NCBI GenBank assembly: GCA_046582565.1
Contig: JAYGED010000292.1
Span: 1 to 22,528, forward strand
Direction of reading: 5' to 3'
DNA length: 22,528 nt
Source: JAYGED01 sp046582565
Lineage (GTDB): Bacteria; Pseudomonadota; Alphaproteobacteria; JAAXGF01
Made by a program: the position numbers and the translations under genes. How positions within the stretch are numbered: position 1 is the first letter of the stretch; each line of letters begins with the position of its first letter. The notes beneath the pieces were generated by a model. It made no database searches. It saw nothing but the letters and a program-made list of their open reading frames with translations, and was not told the origin of the DNA. Positions 7,840 to 14,675 of this stretch are shown here, in pieces.

Positions 7840-8019
7840 GTCGTTCTCCTCCTAAAAAATCCATCGCCGCGCCATAACTGAGCGAACCTTGTTATCAGGG
7901 GATCAAGGGTAGGGAAAGTGCGAAACGCGCCTTGAGGGTCGGCGAGGGGAAGGATAGGGTGAGCCAAGCATTCAAAGCCGACGGACGAATGGCTTTAAAA
8001 AATGGGACCGCAGGGCAGT

Positions 8020-9153
8020 ATGAATATCTCGATGTTTGGTTTTTCAATCCGCGCGCTGGCGCGCCGGTTGGTTTTTTGTGCCGCCCTGGCGATGGCAGCG
8101 GGCTTGCCCCAACAAGCCGCGGCGCAGTCTGAAGCCTTACCCGAGGATGTGGCCCAGGCGATCGAGAACGCCATCCGCCTGAGCGACATGGCGGCCAAGA
8201 ACGCGGCGTTCAGCGCCAACATTGCCAACAACAACCAGCAAACACAGATTGCCAACCGCACCCGATTGAGTGTTTCCCAATCGAACCTCGCCGAAGCCGT
8301 GGTCGAGGGCATTGCACGCTATCCCAGAGCCGTCTCGGCCATCGTCGCGGCGGCGGTGCGTCGCGCACCGGATTACACCCAGGTTATTGCCCGGCGGGCG
8401 AGCATCGCCTTTCCCCGATTTGCATCGCTCATTGCCGCCGCCGCCGGCTTGCCGCCGCCACCACAAACACCGTCATATCTGCCCTATATGATTCCGGCGC
8501 CGACCTACTCAGCCTATGCGCCCACGCCTTACACCCCCATCCCTTATAGTGTGGCCCCGGCTAAGACGTATGCCCTACCGACGACGGCTCGTACAGCGCA
8601 GGCGGTGGTCCTGCCGCCGCCCACCATGACCCCAACGACAGCAACATCCCCCGGGCACAGCCCTGCCGCAACCGGTCCGGTGTTCGGCGTCAGCGAATTG
8701 CGTTTCGGCATCGTCCATCATGACACCGGGGTCTTAGGCCGTAGCAAAGAAGACAGCGTCGACGTCACCATGGCATTACGCTTCCTGCCGTTGCGCGGCG
8801 ACATTTGGGATATGCTGGGGAACCCACGTCCCTTCATCGGCGCCAACATCAATACCTCCAAAGAGACCAGCACGCTGTTTTTCGGCGGTAACTGGGATTG
8901 GTATTTTGGGCGCCAGACTTTCGCGTCCTTCGCCTGGGGCGGCGGCGCCCATACGGGCAAACTTGAAACCTCGCGCCTGGACCGCAAGGAACTGGGATCG
9001 CGCGTCTTGTTCTATCTCGCCGCCGAATTGGGCTATCGTTTCACCACGCAGCATTCCCTGGCGCTGCGCTTCGATCATATGTCGAACGCCAAGCTTACCG
9101 ACAAGAACGAGGGCTTGGATACGGTCGGCCTGATCTACGGTTTTCACTTATAG
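8020..9153 (+). CDS. PagL-like lipid A 3-O-deacylase (acyloxyacyl hydrolase) with extra N-terminal domain
   Basis: From ATG 8020 (AGGG four bases upstream) the protein is 377 residues. ATG 8002 would add six. A signal peptide is predicted to end near QQAAAQS (about 37). Residues 38-145 are Ala-rich and helical with a loose repeat (YPRAVSAIVAAAVRRAP, FPRFASLIAAAAG). Residues 146-220 form a Pro/Tyr/Thr-rich linker. Residues 220-377 resemble the eight-stranded PagL barrel, ending in the FHL terminus usual for outer-membrane proteins. His353-X-Ser355-Asn matches the PagL His/Ser pair. At the position of PagL's catalytic Glu there is Asp367 (GLD rather than GIE). PagL proteins are usually about 150-190 residues, so this one is about twice as long. 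Function as a deacylase is inferred. Confidence 0.75.
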   Translation: MNISMFGFSIRALARRLVFCAALAMAAGLPQQAAAQSEALPEDVAQAIENAIRLSDMAAKNAAFSANIANNNQQTQIANRTRLSVSQSNLAEAVVEGIARYPRAVSAIVAAAVRRAPDYTQVIARRASIAFPRFASLIAAAAGLPPPPQTPSYLPYMIPAPTYSAYAPTPYTPIPYSVAPAKTYALPTTARTAQAVVLPPPTMTPTTATSPGHSPAATGPVFGVSELRFGIVHHDTGVLGRSKEDSVDVTMALRFLPLRGDIWDMLGNPRPFIGANINTSKETSTLFFGGNWDWYFGRQTFASFAWGGGAHTGKLETSRLDRKELGSRVLFYLAAELGYRFTTQHSLALRFDHMSNAKLTDKNEGLDTVGLIYGFHL

Positions 9154-9170
9154 CGGGCATTGCGAAACAG

Positions 9171-9219
9171 TCTGAATTTCATTGTGGGCGGCAACAGCCT
9201 GCCTATAATGAAATTCAGA
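9171..9219. repeat. 13-bp perfect inverted repeat upstream of gdhA
   Basis: TCTGAATTTCATT (9171-9183) and its exact complement AATGAAATTCAGA (9207-9219) are separated by 23 bases. It begins 18 bases after the PagL-like stop. No T-run follows, so a classical terminator is unlikely. A regulator binding site or a structured gdhA leader are both possible. Confidence 0.65.
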
Positions 9220-9220
9220 A

Positions 9221-9236
9221 CCGTGCAAAAGCACGG
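9221..9236 (+). promoter_or_regulatory. Small GC-rich hairpin in the gdhA leader
   Basis: CCGTGC-AAAA-GCACGG is a perfect 6-bp stem with a four-A loop, starting two bases after the larger inverted repeat. Together they give two consecutive stem-loops in the 165-base spacer before gdhA. No T-run follows. Confidence 0.4.
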
Positions 9237-9318
9237 CGGAAGATTAGCATCCGGTAATCATGTTCAACAGCGCCATTTGCCTCTGATTCAAAACTGCTAT
9301 TCCAAAGGAGAAGGCACC

Positions 9319-10671
9319 ATGAGGGGAAGTACCGTCGAACACCAGCTTGAGAACTTTATGAAGGGCGTCACAAGACGCAATCCAGGGGAGATTGAGTTTC
9401 ACCAAGCGGTTGAGGAAGTCGCCGCCACGGTTATCCCCTACATAATCGATAAGCCGATTTATACCGAATACCAGATTCTTGAGCGTATGGCCGAACCTGA
9501 TCGCGTGATCAGCTTCCGGGTTTGCTGGGAAGACGACAACCATAAAATCCGCACCCAGCGCGGATATCGCATCCAGAACAACAACTCAATCGGCCCCTAC
9601 AAAGGCGGAATTCGTTTTCATCCCAGCGTAACCCTGAGCGTTTTGAAATTTCTCGCCTTCGAGCAGACGTTCAAGAACAGCCTGACCGGGCTGCCCATGG
9701 GCGGCGGCAAGGGCGGTGCTGATTTCAATCCCAAAGGGAAATCGGACCACGAAGTCATGCGCTTCTGCCAGTCCTTCATCAACGAGCTGTATCGCCACAT
9801 CGGCGAAGACACCGACGTGCCGGCCGGCGACATCGGCGTCGGCGCGCGCGAGATCGGCTATATGTTCGGCCAGTATAAACGCATCACCAACCGCTTCGTC
9901 GGCGTGCTGACCGGCAAGGGCCTCGAATTCGGCGGCTCCCTGATCCGCACCGAGGCGACCGGCTACGGCACGGTCTATACGGCGGAGAACATGCTCGCCG
10001 TGCGGGGCGAGACCATCGAGGGTAAAATCACGGCGGTGTCTGGATCGGGCAATGTCGCCACCTACGCGGTCCAGAAGATCAACCAGCTTGGCGGTAAAGT
10101 GGTGACCATGTCGGACTCTTCGGGCTTCATCTACGATGCCGACGGCATCACCGCCGAGAAGCTTGCATTTATGGTCGACCTCAAGCAGGTGCGCCGGGGC
10201 CGCATTAAGGAATATGCCGACGAATACGGCTGTGAGTTCCACGAGGGCCGTCCCTGGGGCGTGACGTGCGATATCGCCCTGCCCTGCGCGACCCAGAACG
10301 AAGTTTCGGCGGAAGAAGCCGAAACCCTGATCAAGAACGGCTGCACCTGCGTCTCCGAAGGCGCCAACATGCCGACCGCGAAAGAGGGCATCGATAAATA
10401 TATCGAGGCGAAGATCATGTTCGCGCCGAGCAAGATGGCGAACGCCGGCGGCGTGGCGGTGTCGGGTCTCGAGATGAGCCAGAACAGCGCCCGCATATCC
10501 TGGTCGGAAGAGGATCTCGAAAAGCTGCTCAAGGATACCATGGGCAGCATTCACGCCAATTGCCTGCAATACGGCGATGAGGGTGACGGCTTCGTCAACT
10601 ATCTCAAGGGCTCAAACGTCGCCGGCTTTATCAAGGTCGCCGACGCCATGCTAGCCTATGGCGTGGTCTAA
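9319..10671 (+). CDS. gdhA: Glutamate dehydrogenase (NADP-type, GdhA)
   Basis: Interconverts 2-oxoglutarate plus ammonium and glutamate in the cytoplasm, linking nitrogen assimilation to the aminotransferases nearby. At 450 residues it matches the bacterial hexameric class. PYKGGIRFHP at 93-102, MGGGKGG with catalytic Lys131, PAGDIGVG with catalytic Asp171, and the dinucleotide motif GSGNVA at 242-247 are all present. The start at ATG 9319 is fixed by the strong AAAGGAGAAGG site ending just before it. The frame remains open upstream to 9160 but that stretch has no protein-like character. A strong terminator follows at 10700. The leader contains two hairpins that could regulate it. Confidence 0.97.
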   Translation: MRGSTVEHQLENFMKGVTRRNPGEIEFHQAVEEVAATVIPYIIDKPIYTEYQILERMAEPDRVISFRVCWEDDNHKIRTQRGYRIQNNNSIGPYKGGIRFHPSVTLSVLKFLAFEQTFKNSLTGLPMGGGKGGADFNPKGKSDHEVMRFCQSFINELYRHIGEDTDVPAGDIGVGAREIGYMFGQYKRITNRFVGVLTGKGLEFGGSLIRTEATGYGTVYTAENMLAVRGETIEGKITAVSGSGNVATYAVQKINQLGGKVVTMSDSSGFIYDADGITAEKLAFMVDLKQVRRGRIKEYADEYGCEFHEGRPWGVTCDIALPCATQNEVSAEEAETLIKNGCTCVSEGANMPTAKEGIDKYIEAKIMFAPSKMANAGGVAVSGLEMSQNSARISWSEEDLEKLLKDTMGSIHANCLQYGDEGDGFVNYLKGSNVAGFIKVADAMLAYGVV

Positions 10672-10699
10672 GCTCTGATTCAATAAAAAGAAATGCGCT

Positions 10700-10732
10700 A
10701 CGGCCGGGGCCAAAAACCCCGGCCGTTTTTTT
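10700..10732 (+). terminator. Rho-independent terminator of gdhA
   Basis: The stem CGGCCGGGG / CCCCGGCCG (9 bp, extended by an A-T pair) has a 7-base A-rich loop and is followed directly by seven T residues. It lies 28 bases after the gdhA stop and also separates gdhA from the convergent DadA-like gene. Confidence 0.93.
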
Positions 10733-10741
10733 ATGGCCGGC

Positions 10742-11992
10742 TCAAAATCGGTCGATCCGGTAGGGATCGACATCGATGCTGGTCGGCCTGCCGTCGATCA
10801 GCTCGGCAATCAGCTTGCCGGTGATGGCGCCCTCGGTGAGACCGAGATGGCCATGGCCGAAGGCGTAATAGAGCTTTTCGTAATGGGGCGAGCTGCTGAT
10901 AACCGGTAATGAATCCGGAAACGACGGTCTGCATCCCATCCAACGGCTGACGCCGCCGTCGCGCAAGCCGGGCAGCAGAAAACGCCCATGGTCGAGCAGA
11001 ATATCGGCGCGCTGGTAATTGGGCGGCGCATCGACCCCGGCGAACTCGACCGTGCCGGCGATGCGCAGGCCGAGCTCCATGGGGGTCGCGTAGAACCCCC
11101 GGCTGGCCAGGGAAACAGGGCGCAAAAGAGTGAGGCCCGCCTCAGCGATAGTAACATGGTAGCCGCGCTCGGCCTCGAGCGGCGGCGTGCTGCCGAGGGG
11201 GCCGGAGAGCCGATGGGACCAGGCGCCGGCGGCAATCACCAGGGTCTCGACCGGGCGCTCGGCGCCATTGTCCAGATGCAGCAGGCGTGGTCCCTGGTCA
11301 CCGCAGTCAATATGGCTGACCCGGCTCTCGACAATGTCACCCCCATCAGAGAGGAACCGATCCGCCAGGGTCTTAACCACGCGCAGGGGATTGACCGCAT
11401 GGGCGGTGTCCTTGACGAATATGGCGCAGGGAATAGCGGGGTTCAGCGCCGGCTCAAGTTCGCGCAGGGCGTCGCCCTCGACCCGCTCGAATTGCCCCCC
11501 GCGCTGCTTACGCAAATCCCAGATATCGCTATCAGCCTCAAGTGCGGCGACAGACTCATAGGCATTGATAGAGCCGTCCAGGCGAATCAGATCGGCGAAA
11601 TCCGCCGGCTCCAGCAATTCCCTATAGGCATCGAGTGCCGGTGCGTTGATTTCGCCCAGAGCCTTGACGATAGCGGGAATACGGGAGCGCTGACTGGCGG
11701 CGAGAAGACGCAGCAACCAGGGCATGGCGCGCAGCATGTAAGACCAGCGCACCACCAACGGCCCCTTGGGATCCATCATCCAACCGGGAACCTTGAAGAT
11801 GGTACCCGGCATGGCAAGAGGAACCGCCGAGGATGTGCTGATAATGCCGGCATTGCCGAAAGAACAGGATTCACCGGGCGCCACCGGATCGATGATCGTG
11901 ACGTCATGGCCGCCGCGTTGCAGCCAACGGGCGCAAGACAGGCCGACAATTCCGGCACCGATGACAGTCACAGGTGATCCGAGCGAAGACAT
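10742..11992 (-). CDS. D-amino-acid dehydrogenase-like FAD oxidoreductase (DadA family)
   Basis: Oxidatively deaminates amino acids (DadA acts on D-amino acids and feeds electrons to the respiratory chain). The FAD motif GAGIVG is at 12-17 with VTIID further on, and SFGNAGIIS is the hallmark DadA segment after the ADP-binding fold. The C-terminus has GWRPSFPDSLPVI-like GCRPSFPDSLPVI and YAFGHGHLGLTEG, typical of the family. ATG 11992 gives 416 residues and the usual short lead-in. ATG 12019 adds nine residues. Neither has a good ribosome site. The 10-bp palindrome AACAATTGTT (12029-12038) lies just upstream. It is 51 bases downstream of the histidine kinase on the same strand and might be read with it. 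Substrate is unknown. Confidence 0.88.
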   Translation of the reverse strand: MSSLGSPVTVIGAGIVGLSCARWLQRGGHDVTIIDPVAPGESCSFGNAGIISTSSAVPLAMPGTIFKVPGWMMDPKGPLVVRWSYMLRAMPWLLRLLAASQRSRIPAIVKALGEINAPALDAYRELLEPADFADLIRLDGSINAYESVAALEADSDIWDLRKQRGGQFERVEGDALRELEPALNPAIPCAIFVKDTAHAVNPLRVVKTLADRFLSDGGDIVESRVSHIDCGDQGPRLLHLDNGAERPVETLVIAAGAWSHRLSGPLGSTPPLEAERGYHVTIAEAGLTLLRPVSLASRGFYATPMELGLRIAGTVEFAGVDAPPNYQRADILLDHGRFLLPGLRDGGVSRWMGCRPSFPDSLPVISSSPHYEKLYYAFGHGHLGLTEGAITGKLIAELIDGRPTSIDVDPYRIDRF

Positions 11993-12043
11993 CAGACCGC
12001 TATACAACAACCACCCCATCTACCCAATAACAATTGTTTGAAT

Positions 12044-13381
12044 TTAAGCCGCCGGCAAATCGAGGGTGGCGCCGAAACCGCCGAGGGTCGCTTCATGGAG
12101 ACTCACCCCGCCGCCGTAAAGCTCGGCGACATCGCGCACGATCGCCAGGCCGAGGCCGCTGCCCGGCATCGCTTCATCATGGCGCTGGCCACGACCGAAG
12201 ATATGGTCGCGGGCCGACTTCTCAAGGCCCGGCCCGTCGTCCTCGACGCGGAGTCGGAGCCGGTCATCGCTGTGCTCCAGGGTGACGCAAACTTGCGCTT
12301 TCGCCCATTTACAGGCGTTGTCCATGAGATTGCCGATCATCTCCTGAAGATCCTGGCGTTCGCCCAGGAAGACAAGATCTTGGCGGCCGGCGACGGTGAT
12401 CTGGATCCCGCGATCGCGATAGATTCGCGACAGGGTTCGCCGGAGTTCCTCGGCGACCGTAGAGACGCCGGTGCGTTCGCCAAGTACGCGCCCCGCGGCC
12501 ACGGTGCGGGCGCGCGACAAATGATGGTCAATCTGGTCGCTCATCGCCGCAACCTGCTGGCGGGTGGTCTCGGCCAGGGCGCCGGTCTCGGCGGCGGCGG
12601 CATTGCCGACCACGGACAGGGGGGTCTTCAGGGCGTGGGCCAGATTGCCGACATGGGTGCGCGCCCGCTCGACCACCTGGGCGTTATGATCGAGCAGGCC
12701 ATTGAGGTCTTCGGCTAGCGGCGTGACTTCGTCGGGGAACGGGCCGGCGAGCCGCGTGGCGCGGCCCGAGCGCACCGCCCCCAGACCATCGCGCAACCGC
12801 GCCAAGGGTAACAATCCATAGCGAACCTGGATAATAACGGCGGCGATCAGGCCCAGGCCGAGAATTGCCAGGAACAGCGCCAGGGTTCCGGTGAAACGGG
12901 TAATTTCCGCATGCATCTCGCTGATATCGGCGGCCACGGCAATTTGAAACACCCCCCGCGACCCGGGAAAAGTGACCGCCCGGCGCAGCACCCAGAGATG
13001 CTGGTCCTCGGGTCCCATCTCTTCGCTGCGCCACGGGGTGTCGGTGGCCTGGACATCCTGTTCGATGGTCAGCACCTGATCCCACAAGGAACGCGAGCGC
13101 AGCAAAGGGCGATTGCGTCCGGCGACCTGCCAGTACCATCCCGAATAGGGCTTCTCGAAACGCGGATCGGAGAACAGACGCTTGAGTTCGAGGGCCCCTC
13201 CCGGCCCGATTTCGCTGACCGATGACAAGCGGTCGAGCTGCATGGCCAACTGCTGCTCGAAACCGCGCTCCACGTAATCGCGGAACAAGCCCGACAGCAC
13301 AAAGCCGGTAACCACCAGCGCCGCCGTAATCCACAAGGCGGCGCCCGCCGCAAGGCGGAAGCTAAGGGAATTGATTTTCAC
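12044..13381 (-). CDS. Sensor histidine kinase (PhoQ/FeuQ-like, two-transmembrane)
   Basis: A 445-residue inner-membrane kinase that phosphorylates the regulator encoded just upstream. Helices lie at about 12-33 and 164-186, bracketing a 130-residue periplasmic sensor. A HAMP-like segment runs 187-240, the H-box is NLAHALKTPLS with His249, the N-box has Asn355 (NLMDNACKWA), G1 is EDDGPGLE at 380-387 and G2 is GSGLGLA at 407-413. ALKTPL and the layout are those of the PhoQ group. Its GTG start overlaps the regulator's stop (GTGA), so the two are translationally coupled. The signal sensed cannot be read from sequence; divalent cations or envelope stress would fit the group. Confidence 0.93.
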   Translation of the reverse strand: MKINSLSFRLAAGAALWITAALVVTGFVLSGLFRDYVERGFEQQLAMQLDRLSSVSEIGPGGALELKRLFSDPRFEKPYSGWYWQVAGRNRPLLRSRSLWDQVLTIEQDVQATDTPWRSEEMGPEDQHLWVLRRAVTFPGSRGVFQIAVAADISEMHAEITRFTGTLALFLAILGLGLIAAVIIQVRYGLLPLARLRDGLGAVRSGRATRLAGPFPDEVTPLAEDLNGLLDHNAQVVERARTHVGNLAHALKTPLSVVGNAAAAETGALAETTRQQVAAMSDQIDHHLSRARTVAAGRVLGERTGVSTVAEELRRTLSRIYRDRGIQITVAGRQDLVFLGERQDLQEMIGNLMDNACKWAKAQVCVTLEHSDDRLRLRVEDDGPGLEKSARDHIFGRGQRHDEAMPGSGLGLAIVRDVAELYGGGVSLHEATLGGFGATLDLPAA

Positions 13382-14055
13382 TCAGAATTGTCCGCCGGCG
13401 GCGGCTCCAGCCGGTAGCCCTGGCCGCGTACAGTCTTGATCAGATTGCCGCCGATCTTCTTACGCAGCCGCCCGACAAACACCTCGATGGTGTTCGAATC
13501 CCGGTCAAAATCCTGATCATACATATGCTCGACCAGCTCGGTGCGAGACACCACCTTGTGCTGGTGATGAATGAGATAGGACAAAAGCTTGAACTCATGG
13601 GCGGTGAGCGACACCGGCGCGCCGTCGACGCTGACCCGGCTCGAGCGCGTGTCGACCCGGATGTCGCCGCAGACCAGTTCAGGCGAAGCATGGCCGGCGG
13701 CGCGGCGGATCAGCGCGCGCAGCCGCGCCAGCAATTCTTCCATGCTGAAAGGCTTGGACACATAATCGTCAGCGCCGCTGTCGAAACCCTCGACTTTTTC
13801 GTTCCAGCGGTCGCGCGCGGTGAGGATCAGCACCGGCATATCCTGGCCGGCGGCGCGCCATCGCTTGAGCACGGTGAGGCCGTCGATCTTGGGCAGGCCG
13901 AGATCGAGGATCACCGCATCATAAGGCTCGACCTCGCCGAGATAATAGCCTTCCTCGCCGTCATGGGCGACATCGACCGCGTAATCGGCGTCGCGCAAAG
14001 CCGCGGCAATCTGCGCCGCCAGTTCGCGCTCGTCCTCGATGACCAGCAAGCGCAT
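13378..14055 (-). CDS. OmpR/PhoP-family DNA-binding response regulator
   Basis: A 225-residue transcription factor. The receiver domain (1-115) has acidic Glu7/Asp8, phosphoacceptor Asp51 (VILDLGLP), Thr79 and Lys101 (KPF). The C-terminal winged helix (about 125-220) includes LTAHEFKLLSYL, a recognition region with SNTIEVFVGRLRKKI, and the wing TVRGQGYRL. The start at ATG 14055 has GGGGAG eight bases upstream. A longer frame to 14160 lacks receiver homology and runs into the preceding gene. It lies between the PepSY protein gene (19 bases upstream) and the kinase, which it overlaps by four bases. Direct repeats in front of the operon may be its own binding site. Confidence 0.95.
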   Translation of the reverse strand: MRLLVIEDERELAAQIAAALRDADYAVDVAHDGEEGYYLGEVEPYDAVILDLGLPKIDGLTVLKRWRAAGQDMPVLILTARDRWNEKVEGFDSGADDYVSKPFSMEELLARLRALIRRAAGHASPELVCGDIRVDTRSSRVSVDGAPVSLTAHEFKLLSYLIHHQHKVVSRTELVEHMYDQDFDRDSNTIEVFVGRLRKKIGGNLIKTVRGQGYRLEPPPADNSE

Positions 14056-14074
14056 CAGAGATACTCCCCGACCA

Positions 14075-14416
14075 TTACTGCTTTCGCGCGGCATCGGCGC
14101 CGCGTCCCTTGACCGATTGGATGGCCGCCGTCTTGGCGTTGAGATAGAGCATGATGACATTGCCTTGAGGCGTCAGCATCTTGACCATATAGACCCAGGG
14201 GCTGGCGGCATTGCCCGCCAGTTTGCGGATAAGTTCAACGGCCAGCACACGGCCAAAGAAAGCGCTGCGCGCGCGTGCGAGGATGCGCGGCAAGCCGGCC
14301 ACTTCGCCGGACTGAAAGGCCTGCAGCGCGCTGTCCTGTTCGTGGTTGGCCGCCACAAGCGGTTGCGCCAGGAAGATCAGGACGACCGCCAGGAAAACAA
14401 AACCCACTTTAATCAT
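14075..14416 (-). CDS. Small secreted PepSY-like protein, first gene of a two-component operon
   Basis: A 113-residue protein with a cleavable signal peptide (MIKVGFVFLAVVLIFLA, then QPLVAA-NH near 22). The mature part (LQAFQSGEVAGLPRILARAR, then Y.VKMLTPQGNVIMLYLNAKTAAIQSVKGRG) resembles the PepSY fold: a helix, then strands ending in a segment like L..DA.TG.I. PepSY proteins in front of PhoP/FeuP-type regulators are common in alphaproteobacteria, where small periplasmic proteins inhibit or tune the partner kinase. ATG 14416 is chosen because it begins the signal peptide; upstream in-frame codons to 14485 look non-coding. No strong ribosome site is seen. The function is inferred from context. 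Confidence 0.8.
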   Translation of the reverse strand: MIKVGFVFLAVVLIFLAQPLVAANHEQDSALQAFQSGEVAGLPRILARARSAFFGRVLAVELIRKLAGNAASPWVYMVKMLTPQGNVIMLYLNAKTAAIQSVKGRGADAARKQ

Positions 14417-14420
14417 GGCC

Positions 14421-14455
14421 GTGAAGCTACCAAGTGAACATGAACCGCAGGTGAA
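14421..14455 (-). promoter_or_regulatory. Possible response-regulator binding repeats before the PepSY/RR/HK operon
   Basis: On the coding (reverse) strand, TTCAC-N6-TTCAT-G-TTCAC-N8-TTCAC lies immediately upstream of the PepSY start. The first two half-sites are 11 bases apart, the helical-turn spacing used by many OmpR-family regulators. Autoregulation is common in this group. The motif is short and its significance is unproven. Confidence 0.3.
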
Positions 14456-14548
14456 TGGGACGCTCAGTTTCCGTTCAGACGGCATTGACTAAGGTTGGCG
14501 CAACGTTACGGGTCGCTGGATCTTCCCCCTAGGTCTTCCGTTACGTGG

Positions 14549-14594
14549 GCGCCACCGGGCATCGCTCCCCCTCCTCCTGCCTGTCCGGTGGCGC
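14549..14594 (+). ncRNA. Hairpin with anti-Shine-Dalgarno-like loop, upstream of degP
   Basis: GCGCCACCGG (14549-14558) pairs perfectly with CCGGTGGCGC (14585-14594), flanked by G-T pairs, enclosing a C/T-rich loop containing CCCCCTCCTCCTGCC. The CUCCUCC core is complementary to Shine-Dalgarno sequences. Alphaproteobacterial sRNAs of the alpha-r14/CcsR ('cuckoo') type expose such motifs in hairpin loops. It could be an sRNA or part of the degP 5' leader. I see no clear promoter or T-run, so the assignment is tentative. Confidence 0.4.
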
Positions 14595-14675
14595 TCAACC
14601 AACTAAAACCGAGTACCAAGCTGTGGTATGCTATCTTCAATCACTTAAGCTTTCACCTTAATCGGAGACTATCGA

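Noticed and set aside
7873..7895. ATAAC-N12-GTTAT dyad in the O-methyltransferase/PagL-like spacer
   Set aside because: Five-base arms are expected by chance at this length; no supporting promoter or second copy was seen.
7932..8132. A 66-codon frame before the PagL-like gene
   Set aside because: It overlaps the PagL-like signal peptide in another frame and has no ribosome site or recognisable features.
9160..9318. Upstream in-frame extension of gdhA
   Set aside because: It covers the inverted repeats and has no similarity to GDH N-termini. The strong ribosome site just before 9319 fixes the start.
9586..10569. A 327-codon open frame opposite gdhA
   Set aside because: It has no recognisable domain and lies wholly inside the highly conserved gdhA sequence on the other strand.
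14056..14160. N-terminal extension of the response regulator
   Set aside because: The Ser/Arg-rich extension overlaps the PepSY gene, and the receiver domain begins precisely at ATG 14055 with a good ribosome site.
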